The notes beneath the pieces were generated by a model that was not told the DNA's origin, made no database searches, and saw nothing but the letters and a program-made list of their open reading frames with translations. From Gammaproteobacteria bacterium (lineage in GTDB: Bacteria; Pseudomonadota; Gammaproteobacteria; Pseudomonadales; Azotimanducaceae): DNA of 43,505 nucleotides. The stretch lies in NCBI GenBank assembly GCA_012269545.1, contig JAAXKB010000079.1:1-43505 (forward strand). The letters are read 5' to 3'. This document shows, piece by piece, positions 34,173 through 42,226 of the stretch. Every line of letters begins with the position of its first letter. Positions within the stretch are counted from its first letter, which is position 1. The translations under genes and the position numbers were made by a program.

Positions 34173-34610
34173 TCAGGCAACAGATTTATCGAACCAACGC
34201 GTAATGCCACCGAACGAATTGGGGTTTGATGACATCTCGCTGTTCTTGGCGAGGCGCAAATCTAGGGGCCCGACCTTCGAAAACGGATTCTCACCCAAGG
34301 GTAGGATCGCGCCCTCAAAAAATCGGCGGAAGTTAGGACGGTCCTGCATATCTAGGATTGTTTCAAACGCTTCGCCCTCTAGGGTCTGGGCATTAACGCC
34401 GGCCAATCGTGAGCACGCTTTGCTCGCGAATAAGATAGTGCCTTGCGAGTTCGCAGCAAATAGAAAATCCGGGCGGGCCGAAATCATCGCTTCACATAGC
34501 AGTTGTACCGGCAAAGACATTTGGATCTTTTCTTCACCCAAAATCTGGTTGAACAGCGCTGAAAGACGCACAACGTCGGACTCTGCGCTGATTGCTGTTA
34601 CGTCAGACAT
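34173..34610 (-). CDS. PAS sensor part of the interrupted PAS-GGDEF-EAL protein
   Basis: This 145-aa segment has a short helical lead (MSDVTAISAESDVVRL) and a PAS-like fold from about residue 32 (DFLFAANSQGTILFASKACS). In the same frame as the GGDEF-EAL part, the frame ends at TGA (34173-34175), with TAG following 9 bases on. In the frame one base over, 34150-34220 reads RSVALRVGSINLLPDASSQ then EPLFF, an excellent PAS ending that flows into FSLIDITQREEEE of the GGDEF frame if the A7 run at 34144-34150 had 8 bases. The original gene was thus probably one reading frame from 34610 to 32748. The start is 20 bases after the NUDIX stop. Confidence 0.72.
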   Translation of the reverse strand: MSDVTAISAESDVVRLSALFNQILGEEKIQMSLPVQLLCEAMISARPDFLFAANSQGTILFASKACSRLAGVNAQTLEGEAFETILDMQDRPNFRRFFEGAILPLGENPFSKVGPLDLRLAKNSEMSSNPNSFGGITRWFDKSVA

Positions 34611-34630
34611 GATCTGAATCCATCGACATG

Positions 34631-35206
34631 TTACGGATCGGCTTGCGCGAAGGGCATCGGCCAAATTGGGAATACCCGAGCTAGTGCCGACAGCGCGAGC
34701 GCATGTTTCAGCTCTCCGGTCTCCACCGCTTTGCGCACCTCGTTTTGCGTCATGAACTCCAGCGCAATGGCTTCGCCATCGCCAAGATCTTGCTGGGTCG
34801 CCAGCACAACATCTTTCGCCAACCAGTGATGACATAAATGGTTATGAAAGGCAGGGTTCGGTTCTACTGCCCCCAAATAGTGCCAATCGTTGCTAACGTA
34901 ACCGGTTTCCTCGAGTAACTCCCGGGCAGCTGCCGTTTTGCTGTCCTCGCCCGGATCTACCATTCCGCCCGGGGTTTCCAAGGTGTTGTAACCAACACCA
35001 AAGCGAAACTGGCGAATCATCAGTGATCTCCCTGCCGGATCAAGTGCTACCACGTTGACCCAGTCCACAGACTCTAAGACTAAGCGATCGAATGTCTGTC
35101 CGTTACGCGGATTGCGCAGCGTATCGATACGCTTTTCAAACAACATTAATCCCGCTTCCTCGTAACGAGAGGACAGATGCTGCCAAGTTAAATCATCCTT
35201 GCTCAT
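34631..35206 (-). CDS. NUDIX hydrolase, ADP-ribose pyrophosphatase-like
   Basis: This 191-aa NUDIX hydrolase has a complete box Gx5Ex7REUxEExGU: GMVDPGEDSKTAAARELLEE then TGYV (about residues 80-103). The preceding YNTLETPGG and following AVEPNPAF fit the ADP-ribose/NDP-sugar pyrophosphatase branch. The start overlaps the stop of the longer NUDIX gene (ATGA), so they are coupled. It is followed after 20 bases by the PAS segment of the cyclic di-GMP gene. Confidence 0.88.
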   Translation of the reverse strand: MSKDDLTWQHLSSRYEEAGLMLFEKRIDTLRNPRNGQTFDRLVLESVDWVNVVALDPAGRSLMIRQFRFGVGYNTLETPGGMVDPGEDSKTAAARELLEETGYVSNDWHYLGAVEPNPAFHNHLCHHWLAKDVVLATQQDLGDGEAIALEFMTQNEVRKAVETGELKHALALSALARVFPIWPMPFAQADP

Positions 35207-36003
35207 GAGTTTGCCTCATTTACAGAACCACTCTTAGCCGCTCGGAACGGCTGCATGCCGTCGCTGCCTAACTCTGGCGTCCACGGTCTGACATGTCGTT
35301 CGGCTCGAACCTCGGCCAAAGCCTCGTCGACGCAGGTAAACGCCTTCAACGTTTCCAGCGAGCGAAGCGTGGGACCGATCATCTGCCAATCACCTCGCCG
35401 GTGATTTTCCAACGCGCATGTCGGCTCAACCCATTCTCCTGCAATGGTTTCTTGCGTATCCGACAACGCCACCTCGCCCTCGGGCAATGCTGCTAGGAAA
35501 AAACGGGTATCGAACCGGCGAGGCACAGAAGGCGGAGTCAACCAATGACTAAAATAAACCAGTCTGTCACTGGCGATGGTAAGATTGTGTCTGCGCAACA
35601 GGTCGTGCCATGTCACCTCGTCTTGCAGTAACCGCTGCCGCTGGACACGCAATTGTTCGCGGTGCGCTGAGGGTACGCCAATTGCTCCTGAGTCGTCTCG
35701 AGACAGCAGCACACCGCACTCTTCAAAACACTCCCGAGCAACGGCCACCCAGTAACGTAAACCGCCTTCATCTATGCCAAGGCGCTGGCTGGCTTCACTG
35801 TCAGCCATATCCGGACAAAGTTCTGGCTGCCAGTCCGTCTCTTCTACCTTGCCTCCGGGAAAAACATGCAGATCCGGGAAATCCCCCCGACCCGGGCGCT
35901 TCATCATAAAGACCTCAATGGCTGGACTGGGTGATGCGGGCTTATCTCGAACAATCATCACCGTTGCCGCCAACCGAATATTATCTCTTTGTAAGGGTTC
36001 CAA
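35203..36003 (-). CDS. NUDIX hydrolase, NUDT19-like with inserted box
   Basis: This 266-aa NUDIX protein has its box split by an insertion. HVFPGGKVEETDW (near residue 46) is followed about 35 residues later by the catalytic helix VARECFEECGVLL (near 87-99). This is the layout of NUDT19/RP2-type and related bacterial hydrolases, which act on CoA derivatives or similar diphosphates. CoA specificity is inference. The start is a TTG at 36003 with GAGGAG 5 bases upstream, a convincing ribosome site. It is coupled to the ADP-ribose-pyrophosphatase-like gene by a 4-base overlap. Confidence 0.84.
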   Translation of the reverse strand: MEPLQRDNIRLAATVMIVRDKPASPSPAIEVFMMKRPGRGDFPDLHVFPGGKVEETDWQPELCPDMADSEASQRLGIDEGGLRYWVAVARECFEECGVLLSRDDSGAIGVPSAHREQLRVQRQRLLQDEVTWHDLLRRHNLTIASDRLVYFSHWLTPPSVPRRFDTRFFLAALPEGEVALSDTQETIAGEWVEPTCALENHRRGDWQMIGPTLRSLETLKAFTCVDEALAEVRAERHVRPWTPELGSDGMQPFRAAKSGSVNEANS

Positions 36004-36075
36004 AAACGCTCCTCAAACCTCCGATCAGTCTGTCAGGATGCCACAGAATAAGCGCCACTGATTTGACTGTTGTAT

Positions 36076-37590
36076 TTATTTTGCCGGGCTGACTCTCCGT
36101 TCCAATGCCCCAAAAAACAGTTCAACAATGACAGCAAGGATTGCGGCTGGAACAGCACCGCGCAAAATCATGTCGGTGTCGTTTAGTGACAGCCCGACCA
36201 CAATGGGTTCACCCAATCCTCCGGCACCAATAAATGCTGCAAGCGTTGCAGTACCAATGCTGATAACGGCCGCCGTGCGAATACCCGCAAAAATCGCCGG
36301 CGTTGCCAGGGGCAGCCGAAGATAGCGTAACTGCTCCCAAGGACTCAAACCCAAAGCCAGAGACACCCTTACCAAGGTGGGATCTGTGTTGACCAAGGCG
36401 GTGATGGCGTTACGCACAATGGGTAGCAGCGAATACAGAAAAAGCGCAATAATTGCGGGCACAAAACCAATACCAAACACTGGAATCATCAGTGCAAGCA
36501 AGGCCAAGGACGGTATGGTCTGCATCAGACCACACACATAGACTAGGCCCTCAGCCAGCCGATGGCTGCGGTAAGTCGCTAAGCTGAGACCAAGTCCGAT
36601 GACAATGGCCCCGATCAGGGCTGCACCTGTGAGTTGCAGGTGACGCACAAAGTGCCCCCACAGTTCGACAACCCATGTTTGCTGCAACCATGGTTTAGCA
36701 GAGTCTGCAATCGTGCTCTGTGTCTGCTCGGGCAAACCCAAGGTGACTGCGTTTACGCGGATGAACTCGGCTGCCACTTGCGCAAAGTCCACTCCTGCCA
36801 CGACAACTTTAGCATTGAGTGCTCGAATACGGTTTTCATCAAGCATGTTTTGCATGCCTGCCAACGCATCTCGCAGAATGGGCCGCGCGCTGCGCCGTAC
36901 CAACGTCGCTGCCCGATATTCAGGGAAATAACCCAGATCATCGTCCAGCACCCGGAGTTGGTAGCGCTGCAACTCACCATCAGTGCTGTACGCGTCCGTG
37001 ACGTCAATCGCACTATCGGCTATGGCCTGATAGGCGAGGCCGTGTTCGATGCCGGTAACCGACTGATTCAACCCATAACGCAGCGCCAGTCCCGGCCAGC
37101 CATCGTCGCGCTGTAAAAACTCGTGACTGAAAGCGAGGGTCAGATCTTTGCCTGCAAGATCACCGACACGCCGCAGACCCAATTCCTCACCCTGGGTTTC
37201 GCGGACAACAATCGCGTAAGTATTGTTAAACCCGTACTCCTCTAGCAACTCCAGCCCATCGGGAACTAACGCCTCATTGATCTGGGCTCGGCCCGGATTG
37301 CCCGGCATGTTGAGCACCGCCTGACTGAGTGTACCGGTATATTCCGGATACAAATCAATCTCACCGTTCCTCAACGCCTCGTAGCAGATCAGCGTGCCGC
37401 CGAGGCCAAACTGACGAATCACGGGAAACCCTTTTGCCTCCAGCACCTGCGCCGCGATTTCTGCCAGCAAATAGCTTTCACCAAAATTTTTACTGCCTAC
37501 TACGACCGTCTGTGGTTTTTCAGCGGCAAGAGCAGAGCCAGTTATGCCGCCCATGAAACAAAGCCAAAGGAACAGCACTTTCGTCTTCAT
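36076..37590 (-). CDS. fused substrate-binding protein and permease, osmoprotectant-type ABC importer
   Basis: This 504-aa fusion begins with a signal peptide (1-22) and a quaternary-amine-type binding domain (about 26-300) with VVVGSKNFGESYLLAEI and GEIDLYPEYTGTL, typical of OpuBC/OpuCC/EgtU-like receptors. A five- or six-helix permease domain (about 315-500) follows, with the EAA-type loop SLALGLSPWEQLRYLRLPLA. Known fused relatives such as EgtU and OpuF have the order permease then receptor; here the receptor is N-terminal. The likely ligand is a betaine, carnitine, choline or similar compound, and ergothioneine is also possible. The start overlaps the ATPase stop as ATGA. Confidence 0.87.
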   Translation of the reverse strand: MKTKVLFLWLCFMGGITGSALAAEKPQTVVVGSKNFGESYLLAEIAAQVLEAKGFPVIRQFGLGGTLICYEALRNGEIDLYPEYTGTLSQAVLNMPGNPGRAQINEALVPDGLELLEEYGFNNTYAIVVRETQGEELGLRRVGDLAGKDLTLAFSHEFLQRDDGWPGLALRYGLNQSVTGIEHGLAYQAIADSAIDVTDAYSTDGELQRYQLRVLDDDLGYFPEYRAATLVRRSARPILRDALAGMQNMLDENRIRALNAKVVVAGVDFAQVAAEFIRVNAVTLGLPEQTQSTIADSAKPWLQQTWVVELWGHFVRHLQLTGAALIGAIVIGLGLSLATYRSHRLAEGLVYVCGLMQTIPSLALLALMIPVFGIGFVPAIIALFLYSLLPIVRNAITALVNTDPTLVRVSLALGLSPWEQLRYLRLPLATPAIFAGIRTAAVISIGTATLAAFIGAGGLGEPIVVGLSLNDTDMILRGAVPAAILAVIVELFFGALERRVSPAK

Positions 37591-38339
37591 GAGAGCTGAC
37601 TCTCAATCAATCGCTCGGCGTAAGGCGTTGCCGGATGCTCGAGAACGTCTTGAGGAAGGCCGCTTTGCACTACCTTGCCTTGATCTAAAATCACAAAAAA
37701 ATCCGCTAGCCGGCGAGCTTCGCGAAGGTCGTGGGTCACCAACACTGTGGTGGAAGGATGCGTTTGACGGGTCTGCTCAAAGCTCTCATAAAGGCCAAGC
37801 CGCGTGATTGGATCCACTGCAGAAAACGGCTCGTCAAGAAGCAAAATCGGTGGCTGTAACATCAGCGCACGACAAATGCCTAGCCGCTGCTGCTGACCGC
37901 CGGAAAGTTGCCTCGGCAAACGTTCAGCAACATCCGCCGGTAATCCAACCGTATTCAGCAGGGAGGCAAAGCGGTCTTCCATTCGAGCCTCTGACCAGCC
38001 CTCAAGCTTGGCAACGAGGGTAACATTTTGTCGAGCGGTCAAGTGAGGAAAAAGCCCAGCGCCCTGCACAGCGTAGCCAATACCGCGGCGAAACGATTCA
38101 AGACGCTGAGTCGGTACAGCCTGGCCCAAGACCTCAATGAGGCCTGCATCGGCTGCCTCCAAGCCATTAATCATTTGCAGTAACGTCGTCTTCCCGCTAC
38201 CGCTGGAGCCAACGATTGCTGTAACTTGATCCTTGGGCAGCCGCAGCGACAAGTGACGAAACACCTGCGAAGCGCCAAAAGACTTATCCACGGCATCAAA
38301 GATAACTGCAGGCTCTGAGTTCACTTTAGCCACGGCCAT
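37587..38339 (-). CDS. ATPase of the osmoprotectant-type ABC importer
   Basis: This 250-aa ABC ATPase has Walker A VGSSGSGKTT (43-52), the Q-loop, signature LSGGQQQR, Walker B ILLLDEPFSAVD and H-loop VTHDLREA. It fits the glycine betaine/carnitine/choline importer group (OpuCA/ProV). It lacks the C-terminal CBS pair found in OpuCA and OpuAA, so osmosensing by CBS domains is not available here. Its start lies inside the end of sbcB (14-base overlap) and its stop overlaps the fused receptor-permease start, so the three genes form one transcript. Confidence 0.9.
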   Translation of the reverse strand: MAVAKVNSEPAVIFDAVDKSFGASQVFRHLSLRLPKDQVTAIVGSSGSGKTTLLQMINGLEAADAGLIEVLGQAVPTQRLESFRRGIGYAVQGAGLFPHLTARQNVTLVAKLEGWSEARMEDRFASLLNTVGLPADVAERLPRQLSGGQQQRLGICRALMLQPPILLLDEPFSAVDPITRLGLYESFEQTRQTHPSTTVLVTHDLREARRLADFFVILDQGKVVQSGLPQDVLEHPATPYAERLIESQLS

Positions 38340-39753
38340 CCGCTAACCCATATTTTTTGCACAGCCCAACGCCATATTGACGCAGCTCACTCAAAACTGC
38401 CTGCTTGTCCGCACCGAGAGACGCATCACCTAACTCGTCCAAACGCTGGTTGAAGCCGGACAAATTCAACCAATCACCGTCACCCAGCAGCCTCTCGGCA
38501 ACATACTCGCGCCAGGCATCGGCCTCAAGGGGTGACAGCAAATGGGGAAAGGACCGCGCCTTCATCCGCCCAGCCAAGGTGGGCAAACGTGCATCGCGGT
38601 AATCCATATCAACCCAGCGCCCTTTGGCGAGTTCCGCGTACAGATGATTAGAACGCGCTTTATCTTCTTCCTGAATGAAGGCTCCGTAGAGAGCTGCTTC
38701 GGCATCTTTTTCTTGCGGCATAGCGTTTTGCACGAACGCACGCCGCACCTTTTGCGAAAGCGCAGGCTGATTGAGGCGGCGCCAGCGTTCCTTGATAACT
38801 TTTTTGGACAGCGACAGCTTTTCGATATTCTCGTCGGTAAGCACCTCAAAGGGCGCAATGAATGGACTGCGGTTTACCTTAACCTCACGCAGCGGCACGC
38901 GAGTTTCGCCCTTGGGTACAAACAATTTGTTGCGGATTTCATCCTCAGACCAGTTCAGCAAACATTCAATATCTTCACCCAAATCCGCCACCACGATCGC
39001 ATTGGCATTGCTGGGGTGGCGCGTCATGGAGACAACGGGAGCAACATTGAAGCGATCCTTGCCATACATCGCGGAGACGTGGGCGCACAGGCGGGTGCCT
39101 AGCGGTTCCAGCAGCGCCTTCACATTTTTCTTCTGACGCATGCCGTAGTAATACTCGAACAGCTTAGGCTGCCGATCCTTGAGCAATCGCGCCATACCAA
39201 TGGTCGCATGGACGTCTGACATCGCATCATGGGCCTGACCGTGATCGATACCGTTAGCCTTGGTCAGCTCTTCTAACCGATAGATGGTCTGCCCCCTCTC
39301 ATCGGCAGGCCAATGGATTCCTTCAGGGCGCAGGGCCCCAGCCGCACGCACCAAGTCAACCAAGTCCCAGCGAGTATTTCCGTTGCGGTACTCGCGCGCA
39401 TAAGGGTCCTGCAAATGCCGATACAGCGCGTAACGCATGAATTCGTCATCAAATCGCAGACTGTTATAGCCCAACGCACAAGTGCCCGGCACATTAAATT
39501 CCTGCAGTATGTTCTGCAACGCGTCGAATTCGCTGATGCCTTCCGCCGCCAACTTGCTCGGCGTGATACCGGTCACCAAGGATGCATCGGGACTGGGCAA
39601 CACGTCATCAGGCAGACGTACGAAGAAGCACAACGGCTCGCCAATGGGGTTTAAATCCAAATCCGTCCGAATGCCCGCAAACTGCACAATACGATCCCAT
39701 TTCGGATTGGTGCCCGTCGTCTCAAGATCGTACCAATAGAAACTGTCAGCCAT
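38326..39753 (-). CDS. sbcB: exodeoxyribonuclease I
   Basis: ExoI degrades single-stranded DNA 3' to 5' in repair and recombination. The 475-aa length equals E. coli SbcB. The DEDDh exonuclease core has Asp and Glu in FYWYDLETTGTNP (near residue 10), the second Asp in LGYNSLRFDDEFMRYALYRH (near 105), and His/Asp in GQAHDAMSDVHATI (near 180). The SH3-like and helical C-terminal domains follow. I chose the ATG at 39753 over the start at 39786. Its start codon is only 20 bases from that of the divergent SLC13 gene. Confidence 0.95.
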   Translation of the reverse strand: MADSFYWYDLETTGTNPKWDRIVQFAGIRTDLDLNPIGEPLCFFVRLPDDVLPSPDASLVTGITPSKLAAEGISEFDALQNILQEFNVPGTCALGYNSLRFDDEFMRYALYRHLQDPYAREYRNGNTRWDLVDLVRAAGALRPEGIHWPADERGQTIYRLEELTKANGIDHGQAHDAMSDVHATIGMARLLKDRQPKLFEYYYGMRQKKNVKALLEPLGTRLCAHVSAMYGKDRFNVAPVVSMTRHPSNANAIVVADLGEDIECLLNWSEDEIRNKLFVPKGETRVPLREVKVNRSPFIAPFEVLTDENIEKLSLSKKVIKERWRRLNQPALSQKVRRAFVQNAMPQEKDAEAALYGAFIQEEDKARSNHLYAELAKGRWVDMDYRDARLPTLAGRMKARSFPHLLSPLEADAWREYVAERLLGDGDWLNLSGFNQRLDELGDASLGADKQAVLSELRQYGVGLCKKYGLADGRG

Positions 39754-39773
39754 GTCCGCTACCCTCGCCCACC

Positions 39774-41186
39774 ATGTCAAAACCATACCCTAATCCGCGA
39801 ACGCTGGCCTTGTACTTGGGTCCATTTGTTGCGTTTTGTGCTTTTTTTACGTTCTGGCACAACTCTGGTGACACCAATGCGGCTGTTACTCTGGGGGTAA
39901 CGCTGTGGGTTGTGATTTGGTGGGTTTTTGAGCCCATTCCAATTCCTGCAACGTCTTTGTTGCCCATGGCTCTTCTCCCTCTGTTCGGGGTTTTGTCTGC
40001 GAGAGAATTGGGGGCAGCCTATGGCAATCCCTTAGTGCTGTTGATGCTAGGCGGTTTCTTACTCGCAACAGCACTGGAGCGCAGTGGCGCTCATCGTCGT
40101 ATCGCTCTGTATATGGTCCGCGCTTTCGGCGGCAACAGTTCGCGGCGGCTGGTCTTTGGTTTTATGTGTGCAAGCGCATTTTTAAGTATGTGGATATCCA
40201 ACACATCGACGACGTTAATGCTGCTGCCCGTGGCCTTAGCGGCCTTGGAGAAGTCAGACGACGCTCATTTGGCCGCACCGCTCTTGCTTGGCATCGCCTA
40301 TGCCGCCAGCATTGGAGGCATAGGCACCCCCATAGGCACACCGCCAAACATGGTCTTTATGGGTGTCTATAACGAAGTAACTGGCTCGGCCATATCCTTT
40401 GGTCAGTGGATGATGTGGGCGCTACCTGTCGTTTTGGTGCTCTTACCTATTGCAGGATTTTGGATCACTCGGAACGTTTCCAAACAGGGTGGCGTCGCGC
40501 TACCTGACGGGGGTGAATGGGCTCTTGCCGAGCGTCGAGTGCTGACCGTTTTCGCTTGCACTGCATTGCTATGGATGACCCGCAAAGGTCCTTGGGGCGG
40601 TTGGAGCGAGTGGTTGGCCCTGCCTCACGCGAATGACGCCATGGTTGCCTTTCTCGCTGTCGTAGCCCTGTTCCTTATCCCGAGCGGCAACATCACGAAA
40701 ACGGGAGAATCTGAGCGGCTGTTGGATTGGGAAACTGCCGAACGGATTCCGTGGGGCATGCTATTGCTATTTGGTGCTGGCATTACCATCGCAACAGGTT
40801 TCATCAATTCAGGGCTAAGCAGCACAATTGGTCAATCGTTACAGCAGCTTTCTGCCCTGCCATTGCTCCTGATGATCGCCACCATCTGTTTCGCCGTCAC
40901 GTTTCTGACAGAGGTTACCAGCAATATGGCGACGACGACCCTGCTGATGCCCATCTTGGCTGCTGCCGCGCTCGGAGCTGGCATCGATCCCGCCTTGTTC
41001 ATGATTCCAGCTGCCATGAGTGCTTCGTGCGCCTTCATGTTGCCGGTGGCAACTCCGCCGAACGTTATCACCTTTGCCACAGGACGCTTTACCATCCAAA
41101 CCATGGTTCGGGAGGGCGTGGTATTAAATCTGGTCGGGGTCGTCGTAATCAGCATCGCCTGTGTGCTCCTGCTCGGACGCCTGTGA
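39774..41186 (+). CDS. SLC13/DASS family anion carrier
   Basis: This 470-aa inner-membrane carrier of the divalent anion:sodium symporter family has some eleven or more hydrophobic segments and the paired signature loops: SNTSTTLMLLPVALAAL near residue 140 and TSNMATTTLLMP near 375, each an SNT-type Na+/substrate site. TPIGTPPN and ATPPN re-entrant turns are also present. Family members take up succinate, malate, citrate, sulfate or phosphate, and the residue pattern does not settle which. The ATG at 39774 has no good ribosome site. The gene probably begins its own transcript from within or next to sbcB. Confidence 0.9.
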   Translation: MSKPYPNPRTLALYLGPFVAFCAFFTFWHNSGDTNAAVTLGVTLWVVIWWVFEPIPIPATSLLPMALLPLFGVLSARELGAAYGNPLVLLMLGGFLLATALERSGAHRRIALYMVRAFGGNSSRRLVFGFMCASAFLSMWISNTSTTLMLLPVALAALEKSDDAHLAAPLLLGIAYAASIGGIGTPIGTPPNMVFMGVYNEVTGSAISFGQWMMWALPVVLVLLPIAGFWITRNVSKQGGVALPDGGEWALAERRVLTVFACTALLWMTRKGPWGGWSEWLALPHANDAMVAFLAVVALFLIPSGNITKTGESERLLDWETAERIPWGMLLLFGAGITIATGFINSGLSSTIGQSLQQLSALPLLLMIATICFAVTFLTEVTSNMATTTLLMPILAAAALGAGIDPALFMIPAAMSASCAFMLPVATPPNVITFATGRFTIQTMVREGVVLNLVGVVVISIACVLLLGRL

Positions 41187-41283
41187 GGCACTTGAGCACT
41201 GATTCAAAGAATCCACGTACGGACAGTTGCTCGCTAAACCCGTCAATGCCACCATGCGACAGAAGACTTGTGACTGATCAATC

Positions 41284-42162
41284 ATGCATGTTTTCAAAGG
41301 CATCCTAGCCTGTATCTCGATCGCCATTACCACGGTTTGTGTGAGTGCTGTACTCCTCATCTGGTCGCTTCAACTGGCCATTGCGCGAAACACAAGCAAA
41401 CCCGCAATCAAGCGAAAAATGGATAACATCATTATTTGGTGGACCCAATCCAATCGCTGGATGATCCGCCGCCTGAATCTTGTATCGCCCGAGATTCACT
41501 GGGAGGGGCGTGAGCATCTGTCATCGGAACAATGGTATTTGGTGGTTTGCAATCACCAGACTTGGGCTGATATTTTGCTGCTGCAAACCTACTTGCTTGA
41601 TGACATTCCTCCGCTAAAGTTCTTCACGAAATCCCAGCTGATTTGGCTACCCTTCTTGGGACAAGCCATGTACGTGTTGGGTTTCCCTTACGTAAAACGC
41701 GTCAGCCGAGAGCAGATTAAGAAAACCCCGAGTTTGCGTAATGCGGATAAAGACAGCGTAATGAAAGCCTGCGAGGGTTTGAAAAATCACCCAAGTACGA
41801 TTCTAAATTTCGCCGAAGGCACGCGTCGCACGGAGGAAAAACATCGCCTTCAGAACTATGCCTTCCGAAATCTGCTTAAACCGAAGGCCGGCGGCATCAA
41901 CTACACATTGGAGGGGATGGACTCTCACCTGAGCGGGATGGTCGACGTCACGATCGTTTATCTCGATGGGGCACCCACATTTTGGGATTTTTTACAGGGC
42001 AAAAGCGGCAGGGTGGTCTTTGATGCCCGCTACCGACCCCTACCTGCCTTGACTGTAGAACACGCGGGAGAAACGCACCAAAGAGCTCAAGTGGCCCAAT
42101 GGCTTCAATCCCTTTGGGAAGAAAAGGATGCTCTGATCTCGCGTTATCTCCAAAGCGGCTGA
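41284..42162 (+). CDS. PlsC-type acyltransferase (YihG-like)
   Basis: This 292-aa membrane-bound acyltransferase of the 1-acyl-glycerol-3-phosphate acyltransferase family has an N-terminal hydrophobic helix (about 5-30), the catalytic NHxxxxD in CNHQTWADILLLQ (near residue 92), the FPYVKRVSREQ block near 138, and NFAEGTRRTEEKHRL near 178. The C-terminal extension fits YihG/YihG-like acyltransferases that make phosphatidic acid with particular acyl chains. It is separated from the SLC13 gene by 97 bases with nothing distinctive. Its stop codon lies inside a terminator-like hairpin. Confidence 0.9.
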   Translation: MHVFKGILACISIAITTVCVSAVLLIWSLQLAIARNTSKPAIKRKMDNIIIWWTQSNRWMIRRLNLVSPEIHWEGREHLSSEQWYLVVCNHQTWADILLLQTYLLDDIPPLKFFTKSQLIWLPFLGQAMYVLGFPYVKRVSREQIKKTPSLRNADKDSVMKACEGLKNHPSTILNFAEGTRRTEEKHRLQNYAFRNLLKPKAGGINYTLEGMDSHLSGMVDVTIVYLDGAPTFWDFLQGKSGRVVFDARYRPLPALTVEHAGETHQRAQVAQWLQSLWEEKDALISRYLQSG

Positions 42163-42173
42163 ACACCGCTTTG
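42151..42173 (+). terminator. hairpin at the acyltransferase stop, possible terminator
   Basis: CAAAGCGG (42151-42158) and CCGCTTTG (42166-42173) form a perfect 8-bp stem with a 7-base loop that contains the TGA of the acyltransferase gene. No T-run follows, so it may stabilise the 3' end rather than terminate by itself. It lies between convergent genes and could act in both directions. Confidence 0.4.
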
Positions 42174-42226
42174 TGAGGCTTTGACTGCTATTGCCCTTTA
42201 CCTCTTACCCTTGCGCTGCTTGAGGT

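Noticed and set aside
34173-34250. Reading the PAS protein as a complete short protein ending in WFDKSVA
   Set aside because: The neighbouring frame gives a much better PAS ending that leads into the linker of the downstream GGDEF domain, so the short ending is probably an artefact of an indel.
38542-39102. A 186-codon open frame antisense to sbcB
   Set aside because: It is the mirror of exonuclease I coding sequence with no recognisable domain.
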